64,000 nt of DNA from Clostridium polyendosporum (GTDB lineage: Bacteria > Bacillota > Clostridia > Clostridiales > Clostridiaceae): positions 1-64,000 of the forward strand of contig NZ_BOPZ01000003.1 in the NCBI RefSeq assembly GCF_018332455.1, written 5' to 3'. Position 1 is the stretch's first letter; each line of letters begins with the position of its first letter. Shown piece after piece: positions 35,798 through 44,812 of the stretch. The notes beneath the pieces are model-generated. The model was not told the origin of the DNA. It saw nothing but the letters and a program-made list of their open reading frames with translations, and ran no database searches. A program made the position numbers and the translations under genes.

Positions 35798-35844
35798 CCT
35801 AATTCCAAGAATAAAGACGGCAAGACTATATTCTTAGGATTAGG
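35798..35844 (-). promoter_or_regulatory. Stem-loop in the rpsO leader
   Basis: Arms 35829-35844 and 35798-35813 pair over 16 positions with one mismatch and one G-U in the RNA, around a 15-base loop. It lies just before the ribosome site of rpsO. S15 controls its own synthesis by binding its leader in several bacteria, but the structures differ, so this is a candidate only. Confidence 0.5.
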
Positions 35845-35890
35845 TTCTCAAAGGTATTATAACAGAAGCGTTTATGAATGTAAATAAATT

Positions 35891-36820
35891 TTAAGAGTTA
35901 ATTACAACTTTATGTTCTGCTGCATACTCCTTGTCTTTGTAAAGTTGACTTTGCAGTTCTTGTAATGAATTAAACTTTTTTTCATTTCTTATTCTTTCAA
36001 TAAAATATATTTTTAATTCATCTCCATAAATATTTTTTTTAAAATCTAAAATATTTGTTTCTACTGTCAACTCTCTACCATTAACTGTAGGATTGAATCC
36101 AACAGATGTAATACCCTTATAAATCTTACTATCATGTTTAACATTTGTATAGTAAACCCCAACTTTAGGTATTACAAAATCTTTATTATAATCTAAGTTA
36201 GCTGTTGGAAAACCAATAGTTCTTCCTATTTTTTTCCCTTCCTTAACCTTACCCTTAAGCATATATGGTCTTAAAAGCATTACATTAGATTCTTCTATAT
36301 TACCGTTAGAAATACATTCGCGAATTCTTGTGCTGCTTACTACTTCATCTTTATAGTTATATGCATTTAAAACATATAGTGCAAAACCTATTTCTCTACT
36401 TAAACTCTTAAGAAGAGCTATATCCCCTCGGTTTTTATAACCAAATCTATAGTTAAAGCCTACAATAATTCCCTTAGCTTTATACTTTTTTACTAATGTT
36501 CTAATGAACTCTTCTGGTTCAATTCTCATAAAACTTTCATCAAACTCAACTATACAAGATATATCTACACCTAATTTTTCAATAATCTCAAGCTTAGTTT
36601 CATTGTCCATTAGCAACTTAGGTGCTATCTCTTTATTAACTAAGGTTAATGGATGATTTTTAAAAGAGAAAACCATACTTAAACCATTATTTTCAGTAGC
36701 TAAAGAAATTGTTTTTTCTATTAAGCTTAAATGTCCTATATGTAAGCCGTCAAAACTTCCTAACGCAATATAAGTTTCTTTATGATAGTTCAAGTCTTTT
36801 TTTTCATCAAGCACAATCAT
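35891..36820 (-). CDS. ribF: Bifunctional riboflavin kinase/FMN adenylyltransferase
   Basis: RibF converts riboflavin to FMN and then FAD. The protein of 309 residues has an N-terminal adenylyltransferase domain (LGSFDGLHIGHLSLIEKT; GFNYRFGYKNRGD; STRIRECI) and a C-terminal riboflavin kinase domain (GRTIGFPTANL, then VGVYYTNV and TVETNILDFKKNIYG). It follows truB by 12 bases. AGAGGT precedes the ATG. Confidence 0.95.
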   Translation of the reverse strand: MIVLDEKKDLNYHKETYIALGSFDGLHIGHLSLIEKTISLATENNGLSMVFSFKNHPLTLVNKEIAPKLLMDNETKLEIIEKLGVDISCIVEFDESFMRIEPEEFIRTLVKKYKAKGIIVGFNYRFGYKNRGDIALLKSLSREIGFALYVLNAYNYKDEVVSSTRIRECISNGNIEESNVMLLRPYMLKGKVKEGKKIGRTIGFPTANLDYNKDFVIPKVGVYYTNVKHDSKIYKGITSVGFNPTVNGRELTVETNILDFKKNIYGDELKIYFIERIRNEKKFNSLQELQSQLYKDKEYAAEHKVVINS

Positions 36821-36832
36821 CTATACTTACCT

Positions 36833-37711
36833 CTAATCTAATAGTAACTTTTCCATTTTAAAACCATCTTCAAATTTTCTTCCTAAACCTAAAAAAACAC
36901 TATTTTCATCATAAACTCTATATAATACATTCTGAAAAACTTTATTTTCTGTAAGTCTTCTATCTGCAACCTTAACACCATTAATTAAAAGTTTACTAAA
37001 ACCTTTATTTATAATAATTTTATCATAAACTTTTAACGCATCTTCAATAGATATTATATGCTGATGTAAATTTTCTTCATTGATATTATCAATATTAATA
37101 CCATTTTCTTCGTTAAAAATACCATTAGCTGTTCTACATAGGGATGTCATAGTAGCACCAACATTAAGATCTTTACCTATATCATAGCAAAGGCTTCTAA
37201 TATAAGTTCCTTTAGAGCAAGTTACAGTCATTGAAATATATGGTAAACTTACTTCTACATCATTGATATCATAAATAAATATCTTTCTTGCACTTCTTTC
37301 TACCTCTATTCCTTGCCTTGCTAAATCATACAATCTCTTGCCATTAACTTTTAATGCTGAATACATTGGTGGAATTTGTTCTATTTCACCTTTATATAAA
37401 CTAATCACCTTAACTACATCATCTTCTTTTATTGCAGATATATCATTTTCCTCTAGAATTTTTCCCTCTAAGTCATAGGTATCTGTTATTATCCCTAACT
37501 TTAACTGAACCTTATACGTTTTTTTGTTTTCCATTATATAGTCTATTATTTTAGTAGCTTTTCCTAAACAAATAGGAAGAACCCCTGAAGCTTCAGGATC
37601 AAGGGTCCCCGTATGTCCTACTTTTTTTTCTTTAGAAATAAAACGAATTTTCTTCACTACATCAAATGAAGTCATTCCTGTATTCTTAAATACGTTTATT
37701 ACTCCATTCAT
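36833..37711 (-). CDS. truB: tRNA pseudouridine-55 synthase
   Basis: TruB makes pseudouridine 55 in the T-loop of tRNA. Its 292 residues include GVINVFKNTGMTSFDVVKKI, GHTGTLDPEASGVLPICLGKATK with the catalytic Asp in LDP, and the thumb region SKGTYIRSLCYDIG. The start overlaps the nrnA stop by four bases. Confidence 0.96.
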   Translation of the reverse strand: MNGVINVFKNTGMTSFDVVKKIRFISKEKKVGHTGTLDPEASGVLPICLGKATKIIDYIMENKKTYKVQLKLGIITDTYDLEGKILEENDISAIKEDDVVKVISLYKGEIEQIPPMYSALKVNGKRLYDLARQGIEVERSARKIFIYDINDVEVSLPYISMTVTCSKGTYIRSLCYDIGKDLNVGATMTSLCRTANGIFNEENGINIDNINEENLHQHIISIEDALKVYDKIIINKGFSKLLINGVKVADRRLTENKVFQNVLYRVYDENSVFLGLGRKFEDGFKMEKLLLD

Positions 37712-38667
37712 AATATCATCTCTTTTTCTATTTGATTTAAAATTAAGTTTTTAGCTTCAGATATAGTTATATTTTTCATTGTGACGCCAGAAGCTTTAAC
37801 ATGACCACCACCGCCATATACTTCAGCAACTTTTCTAACATCAAGATCTTTTTTAGATCTTAAACTAACTTTAATTGCTTCATCACTTTCACGGAAAAGC
37901 ACTGCTGCTTCAACACCCTTTATTTGTAGTCCAAAGGATATGATATCTGATGAATCATCTAAAGTTATTCCAACTTTATTAACCATATCTTTCGTTATTT
38001 CCATTACTGAAACTTTATTATCTTGTACTAAATACATATTGGATAAAACAACACCTATTAGCTTAAGTTTTTCGTAAGTCTTATTATCAAAAATACGACT
38101 GTGAATATCAGAATGATTTATTGAATACTTTAATAATTCACCAGCTATTTCATGTGTTGTTGTAGTAGCATTTGAATGTCTAAAAGAACCAGTATCTGTA
38201 ACTAAAGACGTATATAGACACTTTGCAATATTTTCATCTAATTCTAAATTTAAAAGCTTAAGAATTCTATAAACTATTTCTGCAGTAGCAGCAGCAGAAA
38301 TATCAATATAATTATATTCGCCGAATTTATCGTTAGATAAGTGGTGATCAATATTAATAATAGTGCCTTTAAAGTCTGCTAAGTTTGCTGAAAGTCTTTC
38401 AACACTTCCACAATCTAATGTTATTACACAATCTGTGCCTTCTATCGGCTTAAAATTCATTCCATTAATTTCTTGGGAAAAAGGCAGGAAGCCTAAATTC
38501 TCAGGAACTAAATCCTTTGAGATTACATAAGCTTCCTTTCCAATCTTTCTTAACCCTTGTAATAGTGCTAGAACACTTCCTAATGCATCACCATCTGGTG
38601 ATGTATGATAGGTTAAACCAATTTTATCCTTAGTTAATATTACATTAACTATTGAAGTTAGTTTCAT
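37708..38667 (-). CDS. nrnA: DHH/DHHA1 nanoRNase/pAp phosphatase
   Basis: NrnA degrades short RNA oligonucleotides and dephosphorylates pAp. The protein of 319 residues has HTSPDGDALGSVLAL, DCGS, IDHHLSND with the DHH motif, and the C-terminal DHHA1 glycine-rich VYGGGGHVKASGV. It lies between rbfA and truB, its usual clostridial place; the gap to rbfA is two bases. Confidence 0.93.
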   Translation of the reverse strand: MKLTSIVNVILTKDKIGLTYHTSPDGDALGSVLALLQGLRKIGKEAYVISKDLVPENLGFLPFSQEINGMNFKPIEGTDCVITLDCGSVERLSANLADFKGTIINIDHHLSNDKFGEYNYIDISAAATAEIVYRILKLLNLELDENIAKCLYTSLVTDTGSFRHSNATTTTHEIAGELLKYSINHSDIHSRIFDNKTYEKLKLIGVVLSNMYLVQDNKVSVMEITKDMVNKVGITLDDSSDIISFGLQIKGVEAAVLFRESDEAIKVSLRSKKDLDVRKVAEVYGGGGHVKASGVTMKNITISEAKNLILNQIEKEMIL

Positions 38668-38669
38668 AG

Positions 38670-39020
38670 CTACTTCTCCTTAATCTTTTCAAGTAAAGCA
38701 TCAATGTGTAATCCATGTTCAATTGAATTATCCATCTCAAAAATAATTTCAGGAGTATATCTAAGGTTAATTCTATGACCAATCTCTTTTCTTACAAAAC
38801 TACTAGAGTTCTTAAGTGCAAGAAAGGAATTTTGTTGTTCTTCCTCATTTTTACCAAATATACTTACATATACTTTAGCAAAACGCAAATCCTTTGTTAC
38901 ACTAACGTTTGTAATACTCACCATAGCAGTTAACCTTGGATCTTTGATATTATTTCGTATTATATCACTTACTTCTTTTCTTACTTCTTCGTTAATTCTG
39001 CCACCTCTATAGCTAGGCAT
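38670..39020 (-). CDS. rbfA: Ribosome-binding factor A
   Basis: RbfA (116 residues) helps mature the 30S subunit and its 16S rRNA 5' end. It has the KH-like fold with INEEVRKEVSDIIRNNIKDP, SVTKDLRFAKVYVSI and RYTPEIIFEMDNSIEHGLHI. AGAGGTGATATGA precedes the ATG. It follows infB closely. Confidence 0.95.
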   Translation of the reverse strand: MPSYRGGRINEEVRKEVSDIIRNNIKDPRLTAMVSITNVSVTKDLRFAKVYVSIFGKNEEEQQNSFLALKNSSSFVRKEIGHRINLRYTPEIIFEMDNSIEHGLHIDALLEKIKEK

Positions 39021-39033
39021 TCATATCACCTCT

Positions 39034-41109
39034 TTATAGTTCTTTTCTTTGAATTGCCTCCATAGTAAATGCTTCAACAATATCGCCTTCTTTAATATCA
39101 TTGAACTTTTCTACACTTAAACCACATTCATAACCTGAGTTAACTTCTTTTACATCATCTTTAAATCTCTTTAATGATGAAAGTTTTGATTCAAAAATAA
39201 CAATTCCATCTCTGATAACTCTAACATCAGCATTTCTTGTAATCTTTCCGTCAAGTACATAACATCCTGCGATAGTACCAACATTTGATATCTTGTAAAT
39301 CTGTCTGATTTCTGTTCTTCCAAGAACAACTTCCTTATATTCTGGTTCTAACATACCTATCATAGCAGATTTTACATCTTCTATAGCATCATATATTATT
39401 CTATATGTCTTTAAATCAACTTTTTCTTTTTCAGCAGCTGCGATGGCATTGTTATCAGGTCTTACGTTAAATCCTATAACGATAGCATTTGAAGCTGTAG
39501 CTAGAGTTATATCTGTTTCAGTAATTGCACCTACAGCACTATGAATAACTCTTACTTTTACATCTTCTGTTGACAATTTTTCAAGGGATGCTTTTAAAGC
39601 TTCCGCTGAACCTTGTACGTCAGCTTTAACAATTGCTGCAAGCTCCTTTACTTTTCCCTCTTTAATTTGGTTATATAAATCTTCAAGGGAAACTCTATGT
39701 GAAGCATTAAAGTTTTGCTCTCTTACTTTGTCTCTTCTAGATTCAGCCATTTGTCTTGCAGTCTTTTCGTCCTTAACAACATTAAATCTGTCTCCAGCAG
39801 CTGGAACCTCAGATAAACCAAGAATCTCAACAGGTATTGATGGACCTGCTGATTTTATCTTTTTACCACTATCATCAAACATAGCTCTTATTCTACCATA
39901 AGTTGATCCAACTATTATTGAATCCCCTGTATTTAAAGTACCATTTTGAACTAATAGAGTTGCTACAGCTCCTCTTCCCTTATCAAGTTTCGCTTCAATT
40001 ACTGTTCCTTTAGCTTTTCTTGATGCATTAGCTTCAAGCTCCAACATTTCTGATGTTAGTACTACCATTTCTAACAATGTATCTATATTTTCATGTGTTT
40101 TAGCTGAAACTGGTACACATATAGTATCTCCACCCCAGTCTTCTGATATTAATCCATGTTCTGTAAGTTCTTGCTTAACTCTGTCAAGATTTGCACCAGG
40201 TCTATCCATTTTATTTATAGCAACAACCATTGGTACCTTTGCAGCCTTACAGTGGTTAATAGCCTCAACTGTTTGTGGCATAATACCGTCATCAGCAGCA
40301 ACAACTAAAATAACTACATCTGTAACTTGAGCACCACGAGCTCTCATAGCAGTAAACGCTTCGTGACCTGGTGTATCAAGGAAAGTAATTTTTTCATTAT
40401 TAACAGTTACGGTATACGCACCAATATGCTGTGTAATACCACCTGCTTCAGATTCAGTTACTCTTGCCTTTCTGATTGCATCTAGTAATGATGTCTTACC
40501 ATGGTCAACGTGTCCCATAACAGTAACAATTGGAGGTCTTTTTTCAAGTTCTTCTTCAACTTCAACTTCCTCTTCAAAACTTTCAAGCTTTGATTCGTCT
40601 GCTTTCTTCTCTAAAACAACTCCATATTTCTCTGCTACCTTTTCAGCTGTTTGAAAATCAATTTCTTGATTTATTGCCGCCATTACCCCAGTAAAAATTA
40701 GTGTCTTAATAACGTCTGCACCTGGTTTTTTAAGCTTTTCTGCTAATTCTTTAACTGTAATTGTATCACCAATTTCAATGACTGCTCTTTCATCTTCACC
40801 ATCTTCTGATGAATCATCCATATCGTGTTTCTTCTTTTTCTTATTTTTCTTGCCAGCTTTATTAACCTCTTCAGCAACCATTTCTTCATACTCATCTACT
40901 ATGGTTTTTTTAGAATCTTCGTCTGATTCCTTTGATTCTGGATTATCAGTTCCTGCCAATAGTTCCTTAATAAGCTCAGCATCTTCATCTTCTATGACAC
41001 TCATATGGTTCTTTACTTCTATACTAAATTCATCCATTAAAATAGCGATTAATTCCTTACTTGATATGCCTAGCTCCTTAGCTAGTTCGTATACTCTAAT
41101 TTTTGACAT
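39034..41109 (-). CDS. infB: Translation initiation factor IF-2
   Basis: IF-2 (691 residues) brings initiator tRNA to the ribosome. The N-terminal IF2-N helix domains flank a charged linker with a Lys run (KKNKKKKK, about 90). The GTPase domain follows: G1 [10 protein letters not shown]3 DTPGHEAF, G4 NKMD, G5 SAKTHENI. The C-terminal domains include [19 protein letters not shown]. The N-terminal extension is short compared with the E. coli long form, as in many Firmicutes. Confidence 0.97.
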   Translation of the reverse strand: MSKIRVYELAKELGISSKELIAILMDEFSIEVKNHMSVIEDEDAELIKELLAGTDNPESKESDEDSKKTIVDEYEEMVAEEVNKAGKKNKKKKKHDMDDSSEDGEDERAVIEIGDTITVKELAEKLKKPGADVIKTLIFTGVMAAINQEIDFQTAEKVAEKYGVVLEKKADESKLESFEEEVEVEEELEKRPPIVTVMGHVDHGKTSLLDAIRKARVTESEAGGITQHIGAYTVTVNNEKITFLDTPGHEAFTAMRARGAQVTDVVILVVAADDGIMPQTVEAINHCKAAKVPMVVAINKMDRPGANLDRVKQELTEHGLISEDWGGDTICVPVSAKTHENIDTLLEMVVLTSEMLELEANASRKAKGTVIEAKLDKGRGAVATLLVQNGTLNTGDSIIVGSTYGRIRAMFDDSGKKIKSAGPSIPVEILGLSEVPAAGDRFNVVKDEKTARQMAESRRDKVREQNFNASHRVSLEDLYNQIKEGKVKELAAIVKADVQGSAEALKASLEKLSTEDVKVRVIHSAVGAITETDITLATASNAIVIGFNVRPDNNAIAAAEKEKVDLKTYRIIYDAIEDVKSAMIGMLEPEYKEVVLGRTEIRQIYKISNVGTIAGCYVLDGKITRNADVRVIRDGIVIFESKLSSLKRFKDDVKEVNSGYECGLSVEKFNDIKEGDIVEAFTMEAIQRKEL

Positions 41110-41138
41110 AGATTCACCCCCGATAAAATTCGTTGGAC

Positions 41139-41447
41139 TTATTTTATATTCTCATAATGTGATAAAAGCTTTTTTGCCATATTTAAGTTTGTTACTGCAA
41201 GAACATTTATCTCTGGTCTTCCAACACTTAAACCTAACTCTTCTTTAGAAAAAATATCTATCATTGGAATATTATGTTCCTCACAATACTTTGAAAACTT
41301 ATGTTTTGTTCTTACAGAAACATCCATTGAGAATATAAATAAATGGATTTTCTTTTTATTTAAAATTTCTTCACATCTATTATAGCCTTCTACTAAGTGT
41401 CCAGACCTTTTAACTAAGCCTAAGAATTGTAGAAATCTATTCTTCAT
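41139..41447 (-). CDS. ylxQ: L7Ae-family RNA-binding protein YlxQ
   Basis: This 102-residue L7Ae/L30e-fold protein begins [20 protein letters not shown] and has [20 protein letters not shown] and [20 protein letters not shown]. Relatives bind kink-turn RNA; the job of YlxQ in the nusA-infB operon is not known. Its start overlaps the ylxR stop by 11 bases. Confidence 0.9.
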   Translation of the reverse strand: MKNRFLQFLGLVKRSGHLVEGYNRCEEILNKKKIHLFIFSMDVSVRTKHKFSKYCEEHNIPMIDIFSKEELGLSVGRPEINVLAVTNLNMAKKLLSHYENIK

Positions 41448-41706
41448 CAGCTATCTCATCCTTTAATCTTTGATAAATTTCTTCATCAATAACTGCTTCT
41501 AAATTTTTGTTTAGCCTCTTAGCTTTAAATGCTTTGTTGAGGCATTCAAGGTTTTTGCAGATATATGCACCCCTACCAGATTTTTTCCCAGTTAAATCTA
41601 CTGAAATAATTCCTTCAGGACTCTTAACTATTCTTATTAGTTCTTTCTTTGGTTTCATCTCCATGCAACCCGTACACATTCTCATTGGAATTTTTCTTTG
41701 TTTCAA
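41437..41706 (-). CDS. ylxR: YlxR-family RNA-binding protein
   Basis: This 89-residue protein has the DUF448 signature RMCTGCMEMKPKKEL and GRGAYICKNLECLNKAFK. YlxR (RnpM) was linked in other Firmicutes to RNase P and to transcription control. I start at TTG 41706, seven bases after AGGAGGTG; the upstream GTG is inside that site. It lies between nusA and ylxQ. Confidence 0.92.
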   Translation of the reverse strand: MKQRKIPMRMCTGCMEMKPKKELIRIVKSPEGIISVDLTGKKSGRGAYICKNLECLNKAFKAKRLNKNLEAVIDEEIYQRLKDEIADEE

Positions 41707-41731
41707 AAAAGTCACCTCCTAAGCTAAGCTC

Positions 41732-42778
41732 TTACTCAACTTGAGATTTACTTTTTATGTCAATCTTCCATCCAGTTAGCTTAGCTGCAAGTCTAACGTT
41801 TTGACCTTCTTTACCAATTGCAAGTGAAAGTTGACTATCATCAACTACAACTCTAGCGGATTTATTTTCCTCATCAACTACAGCATTCAACACCTTAGCA
41901 GGACTTAATGAATTTGCAATGTACTCTTCTGGAAGTTTACTCCACTTTATGATATCTATCTTTTCGTTTTTTAGCTCATTAACTATATTTTGAACTCTTG
42001 CCCCTTTAGGACCAACACATGCTCCCATTGGATCTACTGATTCATCATTTGAATAAACTGCAATTTTTGTTCTTGAGCCAGCTTCTCTAGCTATGCTTTT
42101 TATTTCAACAATACCTTCATAAATTTCAGGAACCTCAAGTTCAAATAATCTTTTAACTAAACCTGGATGAGTTCTTGATACAAGGACTTGAGCACCCTTT
42201 GAAGTATTCTTTACTTCTACAATGTATAACTTTAATTTTTCATTAAAGTTATATTCTTCACCTGACATCTGCTCATTCGGTCCAAGTATTGCTTCAATTC
42301 TTCCTAGGTCCACAAAGACATTACCTTTATCTTTTCTTATTACAGTACCTGTAATAATATCAAACTCTTTTTCTATAAATTCATTATAGATGATATTTCT
42401 TTCTGCTTCCTTTATTCTTTGAATAACAACTTGCTTAGCAAGCTGTGCAGCAACTCTTCCAAAATTACGTGGTGTAACTTCTATTTCCACGGTATCTTCT
42501 ATTTGATATCTTGGATTTATATCCTTAGCTTCTTCAAGGCTAATTTCAGTTACCTCATCATAAACTTCATCTACAACAACTTTTTGAGCGTAGACATGTA
42601 TTTCACCAGTTTCGCGGTTCATACTTACTCTCACATTTTGAGCTGCTGTTCCATAGTTTGCATAATTCTTTTTATAGGCAGCAATTAAAGCATCATCCAA
42701 AGTATTGAAAATTAAATCTTCACTAATACCCTTTTCTTTAACAATTTCCTTCAATGCACCTATAAATTCTTCATTCAT
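41732..42778 (-). CDS. nusA: Transcription termination/antitermination protein NusA
   Basis: This 348-residue NusA has the N-terminal RNA polymerase-binding domain, S1 domain (DIITGTVIRKDKGNVFVDLG) and two KH domains (VGPKGARVQNIVNELKNEKI; IGKEGQNVRLAAKLTGWKI). It lacks the C-terminal acidic repeats of E. coli, as is normal in Firmicutes. In Bacillus, NusA stimulates many weak terminators and reportedly its own leader; a terminator lies before rimP here. Confidence 0.96.
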   Translation of the reverse strand: MNEEFIGALKEIVKEKGISEDLIFNTLDDALIAAYKKNYANYGTAAQNVRVSMNRETGEIHVYAQKVVVDEVYDEVTEISLEEAKDINPRYQIEDTVEIEVTPRNFGRVAAQLAKQVVIQRIKEAERNIIYNEFIEKEFDIITGTVIRKDKGNVFVDLGRIEAILGPNEQMSGEEYNFNEKLKLYIVEVKNTSKGAQVLVSRTHPGLVKRLFELEVPEIYEGIVEIKSIAREAGSRTKIAVYSNDESVDPMGACVGPKGARVQNIVNELKNEKIDIIKWSKLPEEYIANSLSPAKVLNAVVDEENKSARVVVDDSQLSLAIGKEGQNVRLAAKLTGWKIDIKSKSQVE

Positions 42779-42795
42779 TATATTACCCTCCTTAT

Positions 42796-43257
42796 TTATA
42801 TCTCCCCTTCAAGGTTAACTGCTTTTATCTTATCTTTAGGTACAGTAAATTTCCCATCATCATTTTCAACTATTAGTGTTTCTTCAGTTGCTTCAGCAAG
42901 AATACCCTTAACATTTTTTTTCCCACTTATACTCTTGGTAAATCTTACAAGAACCTCTGAGCCAATAAATCTATTGTAATGTTCCTCAGTAAATAAAGGT
43001 CTGTTAAGCCCAGGAGAAGATACCTCTAAATAATAAGGATCTTTTATTGGGTCTTCTACATCTAACATATCACTTACTTGTCTACTAACCTTTTCACAAT
43101 CCTGTAAAGATATACCCTCAGGTTTATCTATGTATATTCTTAAAAAATACTCATTATTTTCTTTAACGTACTCTACATAATAAAGTTCATAACTTAAACT
43201 ATCTACTATAGGTTTTACAAGTTCTGCAACTTTTTCAACAAGTAATTCCTTTTTCAT
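42796..43257 (-). CDS. rimP: Ribosome maturation factor RimP
   Basis: RimP (153 residues) supports early assembly of the 30S subunit. It shows [38 protein letters not shown] and [14 protein letters not shown], all family signatures. It is the first gene of the rimP-nusA-ylxR-ylxQ-infB-rbfA block. GGAGGGG precedes the ATG. Upstream lie two hairpins and a duplicated promoter. Confidence 0.96.
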   Translation of the reverse strand: MKKELLVEKVAELVKPIVDSLSYELYYVEYVKENNEYFLRIYIDKPEGISLQDCEKVSRQVSDMLDVEDPIKDPYYLEVSSPGLNRPLFTEEHYNRFIGSEVLVRFTKSISGKKNVKGILAEATEETLIVENDDGKFTVPKDKIKAVNLEGEI

Positions 43258-43349
43258 CTGTTACCCCTCCTTTACATTACAGCATAAGCTGTCCTTAAAT
43301 TTTATTATTCCCATTACATATAGACCTATGTTTAATTTATTTAAATTAA

Positions 43350-43379
43350 GCAAAAACGCAACTTTAAAAGTTGCGTTTA
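43350..43379 (-). terminator. Intrinsic terminator in the rimP leader
   Basis: AAACGCAACTTT and AAAGTTGCGTTT form a perfect stem followed by TTTTTG on the minus strand. It lies about 95 bases before rimP. It could end transcription from the old polC gene, or act as an attenuator for the nusA operon. Confidence 0.8.
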
Positions 43380-43387
43380 CAAATATA

Positions 43388-43416
43388 AAGAGCGGACTTT
43401 TTCTGCCCACTCTTAA
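43388..43416 (-). terminator. Second hairpin in the rimP leader
   Basis: AAGAGTGG pairs with CCGCTCTT around GCAGAAAAAGT on the minus strand, followed by TATATTTG. It is a weaker terminator or leader structure just after the duplicated promoters. Confidence 0.55.
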
Positions 43417-43566
43417 AAATGCTATTGTAAATAAACTACTACTTTATATACTATCATAGTAATTCTTGGATTACAAGCATTAAAAACAATTAAATGCTAT
43501 CGTAAATAAACTACTACTTTATATATTATCATAGTAATTCTTGGATTACAAGTATTAAAAATACTT
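43417..43566 (-). repeat. 75-bp tandem duplication carrying a promoter
   Basis: Two direct copies (43417-43491 and 43492-43566) differ at only a few positions in the core. Read on the minus strand each contains TTGTAA, a 17-base spacer, and a -10 (TAGTAT in the downstream copy, TAATAT in the upstream one). They lie between the polC remnant and rimP and read towards rimP, so the nusA operon may have twin promoters. Confidence 0.75.
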
Positions 43567-43567
43567 A

Positions 43568-44641
43568 TTAACCAAAAAGACTCAATTGATTTGTTTCTTG
43601 TAATCCATCTAAACAACCATGATTGGTAAGAGTTTCAATTACTGTCTTCGATACCTTCGCTCTAATTCTTAAATCTTCCTTAGATATGAATTCCCCATCT
43701 TTTCTAGCCTCTACTATACTTTTAGCAGCATTGTCTCCAACTCCCTGAAGATCGTTTATTGGTGGTCTAATCGCCTCTTCTTCAATAATAAACTTTATTG
43801 CATCAGACTTATATAAATCAACCTTTAAGAACTTAATCCCTCTCTTATACATCTCATATGATATTTCAAGTATAGTTAAAAGTCCTTTATCTTTTTGTGA
43901 GATATTATTTCCTTGTACATATAGTTCATCTATTTTTTCTTTAATTGTTCTTTCCCCTTGACATATTAAATCTGCATCAAAATCATCAGCTCTTACAGTA
44001 AAATAGGTTGTATAATAAGCCTTGGGATAGTACACCTTATAATAAGCTATACGTACTGCCATCATAACATATGCTACTGCGTGGCCTTTAGGGAACATAT
44101 ACTTAATTCTTTTACAGGATTCAATATACCAATCCGGCACATTCTTTTCCTTCATAATTTTTTCGTATTCTTCAGAAACACCTTTTCCTTTTCTAACCTT
44201 TTCCATTATGTTAAAAACAGTCTTAGGAGGAACATCCTTATACATTAGATATACCATAATATCATCTCTAGTTGAAATACAATCCTTAAGTGTAGTATAT
44301 CCTTCCTTTATAAAATACTGTGCATTATTTAACCAAACATCAGTACCATGAGAAAGTCCCGAAATTCTCACTAAATCTGCAAAGGATTTTGGTTGTGTAT
44401 CTAGAAGCATTTAACGAACAAACTTGGTTCCGAACTCAGGCAACCCATAAGTACCAACTTCACAACTTAATTCCTCAGCAGTTACACCGAGTGCATCTGG
44501 TTTAGTGAATAGACTTATTACCTTTTCATCATTAAGTGGAATTGTTTTAGGGTCTAATCCAGTTAAATCCTGAAGCATTCTAAGCACCGTAGGGTCATCG
44601 TGTCCTAGTAGGAGTATAAGAATATAGCTACTCAACTTCAT
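43568..44641 (-). pseudogene. polC: DNA polymerase III PolC, C-terminal remnant with internal stop
   Basis: About 357 codons match the end of Pol[91 protein letters not shown] and final NQLSLFG. PolC normally has about 1,430 residues, so three quarters, including the exonuclease and catalytic Asp residues, are gone. An in-frame TAA (44411-44413) replaces the usual Gln codon after FVR. Homology begins at LGHDDPT, directly beside a 97-bp palindromic repeat. The gene stands at its ancestral place between ispG and rimP. It is not a functional polymerase; another copy must exist. Confidence 0.93.
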
Positions 44642-44719
44642 AACTTAATTTATAATTCGAATATAGCCTCGACATACAATGCTTTTTCTGAATTGATTGA
44701 TGATTGAAGTTGTTTATCT
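44626..44719. repeat. 97-bp palindromic repeat, copy 2 (at the polC breakpoint)
   Basis: Ends AGCTACTCAACTTCA and TGAAGTTGTTTATCT, with the inner loop TAGCCTCGACATACAATGC. The loop is nearly identical to copy 1, but the arms are those of the opposite side, as if the arms had flipped. Its left edge overlaps the first codons of the polC remnant. Confidence 0.8.
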
Positions 44720-44720
44720 T

Positions 44721-44790
44721 TAAAACTAACTAGACATAGAGTCTCTTCAGTTTTAACTAGAATTCACTTTGTGAAATCGTAACAAATAAA
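44721..44790 (+). repeat. Bi-hairpin repeat, copy F
   Basis: AAAACTAACTAGAC-atag-AGTCTCTTCAGTTTT stem, then AATTCACTTTGTGAAAT, then CGTAACAAATAAA. It directly abuts palindromic copy 2 and ends at the ispG terminator. Confidence 0.75.
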
Positions 44791-44812
44791 AAGCGACAAA
44801 GCCGCTTTTTAA
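44786..44812 (-). terminator. Terminator of the dxr-rseP-ispG unit
   Basis: AAAAAGCG-GCTTTGT-CGCTTTTT overlapping the ispG stop, with a T-run on the minus strand. Confidence 0.8.

Noticed and set aside
43417-43566. Possible CRISPR-like repeats
   Set aside because: Only two units, directly adjacent without spacers and each carrying a promoter; a tandem duplication explains it.
44411-44413. The polC stop codon as a mere sequencing error
   Set aside because: The stop alone could be an error, but the missing N-terminal three quarters and the repeat at the junction cannot, so the pseudogene call stands either way.
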